This document shows positions 60,484 to 64,000 of a stretch of DNA of 64,000 nucleotides, piece by piece (position 1 is the first letter of the stretch; every line of letters begins with the position of its first letter). Position numbers and translations under genes: made by a program. The notes under the pieces were generated by a model. It ran no database searches, had not been told where the DNA came from, and saw only the letters and a list, made by a program, of their open reading frames with translations. Origin of the DNA: DATHTC01 sp050262775 (GTDB taxonomy: Bacteria; Actinomycetota; Thermoleophilia; Gaiellales; Gaiellaceae); assembly GCA_050262775.1 (NCBI GenBank), contig JBLNEO010000116.1, positions 1-64,000 of the forward strand, in the 5' to 3' direction.

Positions 60484-60663
60484 CGGCCGGTCAGGCCGGG
60501 CGCGCGCCTCCCACCTCTCCACCCCCCACCCACCCACGGGGTAGCCGCAGTGTGTGCGTGGCGGGGGCCGTGTTCGTGCCGATTCCGTGCCGTGAGCGCA
60601 CGCGCGCGATTGTGACTGCATCTGTGCCTTGACACGACATCACAATGATGTCATTATCTGGTC
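60484..60663. other. intergenic region with the RHH operon promoter
   Basis: 180 bases. A weak CGGCC/GGCCG hairpin (60484-60498) follows the FtsH-like stop. A pyrimidine/C-rich stretch with CCCCCCACCCACCCAC (about 60520-60535) and a GT-rich stretch come next; no gene is seen. The last 35 bases are unusually AT-rich and hold the promoter. Confidence 0.5.
60629..60657 (+). promoter_or_regulatory. strong promoter with embedded operator, leaderless
   Basis: TTGACA (60629-60634), 17-base spacer, CATTAT (60652-60657), then 6 bases to ATG 60664, so no leader. The spacer is a perfect inverted repeat GACATCA-CAA-TGATGTC (60636-60652). A repressor bound there would block polymerase; the RHH protein encoded next is the obvious candidate. 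Confidence 0.7.
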
Positions 60664-61107
60664 ATGCAACTGTCAGTGCACGTCGACGCCGTCCAGTCCG
60701 ACCTCGGCGCCGTGGCGGAGGCCGCGGGGCCCGAGCAGGCGGACGCGGCTCGCCGCATCGCCGCCGCCCTCGGCTCGTCGCTCCGGCTCCACCTGCTCGA
60801 GGCGGTCACGGAGGCGGCCCACGAGGTGTCGGCGCAGCTCCCCGCCGGACGCGTCGAGGTGCGCCTCGAGGCCGGCGATCCGGTCCTGTCCTTCCTCGAG
60901 GAGGCGCCGGCCCCGCCGGCGTTCGCCGCCGAGGACGCGTCCGCGCGGATCACGCTGCGGCTCCCCGAGGCGCTCAAGGCGAGCGTCGAGGCGGCCGCCG
61001 CGCGCGAGGGCGTCTCCGTCAACTCCTGGCTGGTGCAGGCACTGGCGCGGGCGGTCGAGTCGCGGCCGTCGCGCGGCAACCGCCTGACCGGCTTCGCCCG
61101 CAGCTAG
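60664..61107 (+). CDS. ribbon-helix-helix (HicB/Arc-like) regulator
   Basis: 147 residues. The C-terminal 45 residues (ARITLRLPEALKASVEAAAAREGVSVNSWLVQALARAVE) are a ribbon-helix-helix DNA-binding unit as in HicB antitoxins. The N-terminal part (about 1-80) is helical with a final strand VEVRLEAGDP, and has no similarity to HicB that I can see. No HicA toxin gene accompanies it. It heads a three-gene operon with a 39-residue peptide and a DUF4097 protein, a combination common in actinobacteria. It probably represses its own promoter. Confidence 0.8.
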   Translation: MQLSVHVDAVQSDLGAVAEAAGPEQADAARRIAAALGSSLRLHLLEAVTEAAHEVSAQLPAGRVEVRLEAGDPVLSFLEEAPAPPAFAAEDASARITLRLPEALKASVEAAAAREGVSVNSWLVQALARAVESRPSRGNRLTGFARS

Positions 61108-61124
61108 ACGAGGAGGTCGCTGCC

Positions 61125-61244
61125 ATGACCACCGTCCATCTCCCCTTCGGGCACGTCTCCTGGCCCGAGCTCGAGCCGCTCTACGGCGACCGGCGCCCCG
61201 TTCGCCGCCCGCGCAGCGGGATCCGGAAGGGCGGCATCCGGTGA
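61125..61244 (+). CDS. 39-residue arginine-rich peptide
   Basis: ATG 61125 has AGGAGG 9 bases upstream, the best ribosome site in this operon. The product, MTTVHLPFGHVSWPELEPL with a basic tail RRPVRRPRSGIRKGGIR, ends with a GTGA overlap onto the DUF4097 gene. It is too short for an enzyme; an RNA-, DNA- or lipid-binding peptide, or a coupling peptide, is possible. I know no function. Confidence 0.65.
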   Translation: MTTVHLPFGHVSWPELEPLYGDRRPVRRPRSGIRKGGIR

Positions 61245-62029
61245 CCGAGCGCTTTCCGACTCCGTCGTGGATCGTCGTCGACCTGAAGATCCCGGCCGGC
61301 ACGGTCGAGCTCGAGGCCGTCGAGACGATCGAGACCGAGGTCGAGGTCGAGGCGCTCAACGCACCGGCACGCGAGCGGCTCGACAAGCTCGTCGTCTCGC
61401 TCGAGGGCGATCACCTGCGCGTGGAGGCGCCGGAGAAGAACACGTGGGTCGATCGGACGCCCGAGTACGCGGTCCGCGTCCGCTGCCCCCTCGGCTCGAA
61501 GGTCAAGCTCCGCAGTGCCTCGACCGACCTCGCCGCACGTGGTCGTCTCGGGTCGCTCGAGGTGAAGACCGCCTCGGGCGACGTCGCGGCGGAGGACGTC
61601 GACGGGCCCGTGCGCGTCGACTCGGCGAGCGGCGACGTCCGTGTCCGCAGTGCCGGGGCAGACGTCGAGCTCCGGACCGCGTCGGGCGATCTCGAGGTCG
61701 CCCGGGCACACGGACGCGTGAAGGCGCAGAGCGTGTCGGGCGACGTGGAGGTCGGCGAGGCGGCGGCCGCCGTCGAGGTGCAGACCGTGTCGGGCGACCT
61801 GCGCGTCGAGCGCGTCGACCTCGGCCCGCTCAGCGTCAACGCCGTGTCGGGCGACGTCGACGTGGCGATCGCGCCGGGGGCGGCGGTCTGGCTCGATCTC
61901 CGCTCGCTGAGCGGTGAGATGCGCTCGGAGCTCGACGCCGGCGAGGCGCCGGGAGACGGCGAGCACGTGGTCGAGGTGCGCGGGAAGACCGTCAGCGGCG
62001 ACGTCCGCATCCGGCGCGCCGTCGTGTGA
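61241..62029 (+). CDS. DUF4097 beta-helix repeat protein
   Basis: 262 residues from GTG 61241. An N-terminal beta region is followed by about eight turns of a beta-helix with recurrent T/V-A/V-SGDV/L motifs (TASGDVAAEDV, SASGDVRVRS, TASGDLEVAR, SVSGDVEVGE, TVSGDLRVER, AVSGDVDVAI, TVSGDVRIRR) spaced 18-24 residues. There is no signal peptide or membrane helix, so it looks cytoplasmic despite the family's adhesin-like name. Role unknown. Confidence 0.85.
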   Translation: MTERFPTPSWIVVDLKIPAGTVELEAVETIETEVEVEALNAPARERLDKLVVSLEGDHLRVEAPEKNTWVDRTPEYAVRVRCPLGSKVKLRSASTDLAARGRLGSLEVKTASGDVAAEDVDGPVRVDSASGDVRVRSAGADVELRTASGDLEVARAHGRVKAQSVSGDVEVGEAAAAVEVQTVSGDLRVERVDLGPLSVNAVSGDVDVAIAPGAAVWLDLRSLSGEMRSELDAGEAPGDGEHVVEVRGKTVSGDVRIRRAVV

Positions 62030-62137
62030 GGAGCCGCACCGAGATCGCGGACGTCGGCGGCACGGCGTCCGGGTCCGTCGGCTCCGTGTTCCGGGAGCCG
62101 GACGCGGCGTCGCGGGCGGTCCCCCGGGCGGCGTAGC

Positions 62138-62143
62138 TAGCAT
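62138..62143 (+). promoter_or_regulatory. -10 element for the leaderless epimerase gene
   Basis: TAGCAT ends 7 bases before GTG 62151. The rest of the 121-base gap from 62030 shows nothing clear. Confidence 0.4.
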
Positions 62144-62150
62144 CGCGCCC

Positions 62151-62555
62151 GTGCAGGCGCGCGGCATCCATCACCTCGGCGTCGCGGTCGAGGACCTCGA
62201 CGCCGCGGTCGACACGTACGCGCGGCTCTTCGGTGCCGAGCTCGAGCATCGGGCGACGGTCGCGGCGCAGGGCGTCGAGGCCGCTGCGGTCATCCTCGGC
62301 GACGGCCGCGTGGAGCTGCTCGCCGCGCTCGGCGAGGACACGCCCGTCGGCCGGTTCCTCGCGTCGCGCGGGCCGGGGATGCACCATGTCGCCTACGAGG
62401 TCGCCGACATCGACTCGGCGATCGCCGACCTCGCCGAGCGGGGTGCGGAGCTGATCGACACGGAGCCGCGCGAGGGGTTGTTCGGGCTGGAGGTCGCGTT
62501 CGTCCACCCCGACTCCGTCCACGGCGTTCTCTCGGAGGTGGTGTCGCGTGGTTAG
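62151..62555 (+). CDS. methylmalonyl-CoA epimerase-like VOC protein
   Basis: 134 residues from GTG 62151. Two VOC half-domains: IHHLGVAVEDLDAAVDTYARLFG and GMHHVAYEVADIDSAIADLAERGAELID, ending LEVAFVHPDSVHGVLSEVV. The histidines and glutamate that bind the metal in methylmalonyl-CoA epimerase are in place. It would interconvert (R)- and (S)-methylmalonyl-CoA in propionate metabolism; the mutase is not nearby. The next gene overlaps its end by 8 bases. Confidence 0.85.
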   Translation: MQARGIHHLGVAVEDLDAAVDTYARLFGAELEHRATVAAQGVEAAAVILGDGRVELLAALGEDTPVGRFLASRGPGMHHVAYEVADIDSAIADLAERGAELIDTEPREGLFGLEVAFVHPDSVHGVLSEVVSRG

Positions 62556-62784
62556 CAACGCCGGGCCTGCCCGCGTGCGGGTCGAGGTCGGCTTCGACGG
62601 CGGGCAGGTGATGAACGCGCTCGTGACACTCGACAGCGCGGACGCGCTGGAGCGCGCGTTCTCCGCGTCGTCGGAGGCGGTCGTGACGCTCGACGCCGAG
62701 GACGGCGCGTACCACGTCGCCCTCCGCCGCGTCGTCTACATCACGCGCTACGCCCGCGAGGGCCGCGTGGGGTTCGGGGCCTGA
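62548..62784 (+). CDS. uncharacterised 78-residue protein
   Basis: GTG start inside the end of the epimerase gene, so the two are probably translated together. It is mostly beta: VRVEVGFDGGQVMNALVTLDSADALERAF and EDGAYHVALRRVVYITRYAREGRVGFG. I do not recognise it with confidence. It looks like a small single-domain cytoplasmic protein. It lies 40 bases before a sigma factor gene. Confidence 0.65.
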   Translation: MVSNAGPARVRVEVGFDGGQVMNALVTLDSADALERAFSASSEAVVTLDAEDGAYHVALRRVVYITRYAREGRVGFGA

Positions 62785-62824
62785 CGCGCGGTTAGGCGCG
62801 TGGGTCCGGGGGCATCGAAGAGCG

Positions 62825-63418
62825 ATGACGGAAGGGGCGACCACGCGGACGCCGTCGGTCTCGAACGAGGAGGTTCGGCGGCTCGTCGAGCGTGCGCAGG
62901 GAGGCGACCGCGAGGCGCTCGAGGAGCTCTACCTCCTCCACTTCGACCGCATCTACAGCTACCTGCACATGAGCGTCGGCAACCGGCACGACGCCGAGGA
63001 CCTGACGACCCAGACGTTCCTGAAGATGCTCGAGTCGATCGGTCGGTTCCGCTGGCAGTCGGCGCCGTTCTCGGCCTGGCTGTTCCGGATCGCCCACAAC
63101 CTCGCCATGGACCACTTCCGTTCCCGGCGTCGCTGGCAGCCGGAGGAGGAGGTGCCCGAGCCGCACGGGGTGGAGGAGCCCTCGGCCGAGGCGATGGCGA
63201 TGCGGACGATCGGCCGCGAGTCGATGCTCGCGATGATCGAGGACCTCTCGCCCGAGCAGCAACAGGTGCTCACGCTGAAGTTCGTCTTCAACTTCTCGAA
63301 CGGCGAGGTGGCCACGATCCTCGAGAAGACCGAGGGGGCGATCAAGTCGCTCCAGCACCGCGCGCTCGTGTCGCTCCAGAAGCAGCTGGAGCGCGGCGAG
63401 TCCCCCGACACGACGTAG
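62825..63418 (+). CDS. ECF-type RNA polymerase sigma factor
   Basis: 197 residues. Region 2 has FDRIYSYLHMSVGNRHDAEDLTTQTFLKML and FSAWLFRIAHNLAMDHFRSRRR, contacting the -10 and core; region 4 has LSPEQQQVLTLKFVFNFSNGEVATILEKTEGAIKSLQHRAL, contacting the -35. No anti-sigma gene follows, which is unusual for ECF factors; the next gene is a GTPase. Control may lie elsewhere. Confidence 0.92.
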   Translation: MTEGATTRTPSVSNEEVRRLVERAQGGDREALEELYLLHFDRIYSYLHMSVGNRHDAEDLTTQTFLKMLESIGRFRWQSAPFSAWLFRIAHNLAMDHFRSRRRWQPEEEVPEPHGVEEPSAEAMAMRTIGRESMLAMIEDLSPEQQQVLTLKFVFNFSNGEVATILEKTEGAIKSLQHRALVSLQKQLERGESPDTT

Positions 63419-63430
63419 CCTGCGTCCGTC

Positions 63431-64000
63431 GTGGCGCTGGAGGTCGGGATCGTCGGGCTGCCGTCGTCGGGGAAGACGACGCTCTTCCGCGCGCTCACGA
63501 AGACCGCCGCGGGCGAGTTCGGCAAGGAGAACGTCGGGATGGCCGCGATCGTCGACGAGCGGCTCGACCGGCTCGCCGAGGTCGTCCACGCGAAGAAGGT
63601 CACCCCCGCGACGATCCGCGTCGTCGACGTCCCCGGCACGGGCGCGCAGCTGCTCGGAAACCTGCGCCAGGTGGACGCCCTGCTCGTCGTCCTCGACGCG
63701 TTCAGCGGCACCGGCGATCCCGGGGCAGATCTCGAGACGCTGAAGCTCGAGCTGCTCGTGGCCGACCGTGACCACGTCGAGCGTCGGCTCGAGCGCATCC
63801 GCAAGCAGGCGAAGTCGGGCGAGGCGAAGCTCCGCGCGGAGGTCGAGCGGCTCGAGCGGCTGCTCGCGCACCTCGACGAGGGGCGCACGCTCGCCGACTG
63901 GCCCGAGGAGCTGCCGCCGGAGCTCGAGCCGCTGACGACGAAGCCCCTGCTCGCGATCGAGAACGGCCCCTCCGGCATCGACCTCGGGCTCGAGGCGGAG
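63431..64000 (+). CDS. YchF/Obg-related GTPase, 3' partial
   Basis: GTG 63431 and 190 codons to the window edge. P-loop GLPSSGKTTLFRALT, switch/G3 VVDVPGTGAQLLGNLRQVDALLVVLDAF, then a coiled coil (about 120-155: VERRLERIRKQAKSGEAKLRAEVERLERLLAHL) as in YchF. The G3 lacks the usual DxAGLVxGA wording, so this is a divergent YchF-like protein. YchF binds ATP or GTP and associates with ribosomes. TAGCCT, which contains the sigma stop codon, ends 9 bases upstream. Confidence 0.82.
   Translation, partial: MALEVGIVGLPSSGKTTLFRALTKTAAGEFGKENVGMAAIVDERLDRLAEVVHAKKVTPATIRVVDVPGTGAQLLGNLRQVDALLVVLDAFSGTGDPGADLETLKLELLVADRDHVERRLERIRKQAKSGEAKLRAEVERLERLLAHLDEGRTLADWPEELPPELEPLTTKPLLAIENGPSGIDLGLEAE

Noticed and set aside
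60484..60628. Small non-coding RNA in the gap after the FtsH-like gene
   Set aside because: Only C-rich and GT-rich low-complexity sequence and a weak 5-bp hairpin; no promoter or terminator pair.
60664..61107. HicAB toxin-antitoxin system
   Set aside because: Only the DNA-binding part resembles HicB; no HicA-like toxin (small dsRNA-binding fold with a catalytic histidine) is encoded beside it.

Overview
The window is very GC-rich, gene-dense bacterial chromosome around the replication origin. The organism is probably a deep-branching actinobacterium of the Thermoleophilia (Gaiellales/Solirubrobacterales) type. This is an inference from base composition, from the GyrA quinolone region (Ala90, Ser91, Asp94 in Mycobacterium numbering), from the origin gene order, and from actinobacterial families such as the RHH/39-aa/DUF4097 trio, TreT and a class E-like sortase. 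About 71 protein genes and two tRNAs can be supported. I see no insertion sequences, prophage, CRISPR array or rRNA.

Layout. 1-10332: a partial galT, a MerR-like regulator, then on the minus strand gyrA, gyrB, a DUF721 gene, recF, dnaN and dnaA. 10333-10639 is the only gap above 300 bases and, with the dnaA-dnaN spacer, is the origin candidate. 10640-15086 (plus): rpmH-rnpA-yidD-yidC-jag-rsmG-parA-parB. 15117-19574: an 82-aa protein, tRNA-Ile, a bifunctional nuclease, chorismate mutase, L,D-transpeptidase, CPBP protease, DUF2203 and MscS. 19571-31388: cell-envelope and signalling genes (class A PBP, GT-C mannosyltransferase-like protein, Ser/Thr kinase, moeA, sortase, M28-like protein, OmpR-type two-component pair, HtrA). 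31509-38119: RsbW-like kinase, two trehalose synthases (TreT, OtsA), an aldehyde dehydrogenase, moaC, mog, UbiA-type prenyltransferase. 38116-45269: RodZ-like protein, ccmA-ccmB-ccmC-ccmD-like, hemX-like, hemA, hemC, hemD, SAM hydrolase. 45381-50052: purine permease, tRNA-Phe, arginase, alpha/beta hydrolase, rarA. 50074-64000: tryptophan dioxygenase, M20 peptidase, a VPS62-like protein, pabB-pabC-amidotransferase, DUF1385, NAD-salvage-type genes, methyltransferase, a short FtsH-like protease, the RHH/DUF4097 operon, a methylmalonyl-CoA epimerase-like protein, an ECF sigma factor and the start of a YchF-like GTPase.

The genes are tightly packed. Most operon junctions are 4-base GTGA or ATGA overlaps, and four convergent pairs share a CTAG. 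Many first genes have no Shine-Dalgarno but carry a TANNNT hexamer 5-7 bases before the start codon, which points to leaderless transcription. Three divergent pairs share one near-symmetric -10 element that would serve both directions. Several genes (recF, rsmG, the GT-C protein, an alpha/beta hydrolase, an M20 peptidase, a nicotinate phosphoribosyltransferase) have family-conserved N-termini that extend upstream of any ATG/GTG/TTG, or sit exactly on a GTAG stop/start overlap. The most interesting material here is therefore in translation starts, bidirectional leaderless promoters, one parS-like palindrome and one promoter/operator in front of the RHH gene, rather than in a mobile accessory island.
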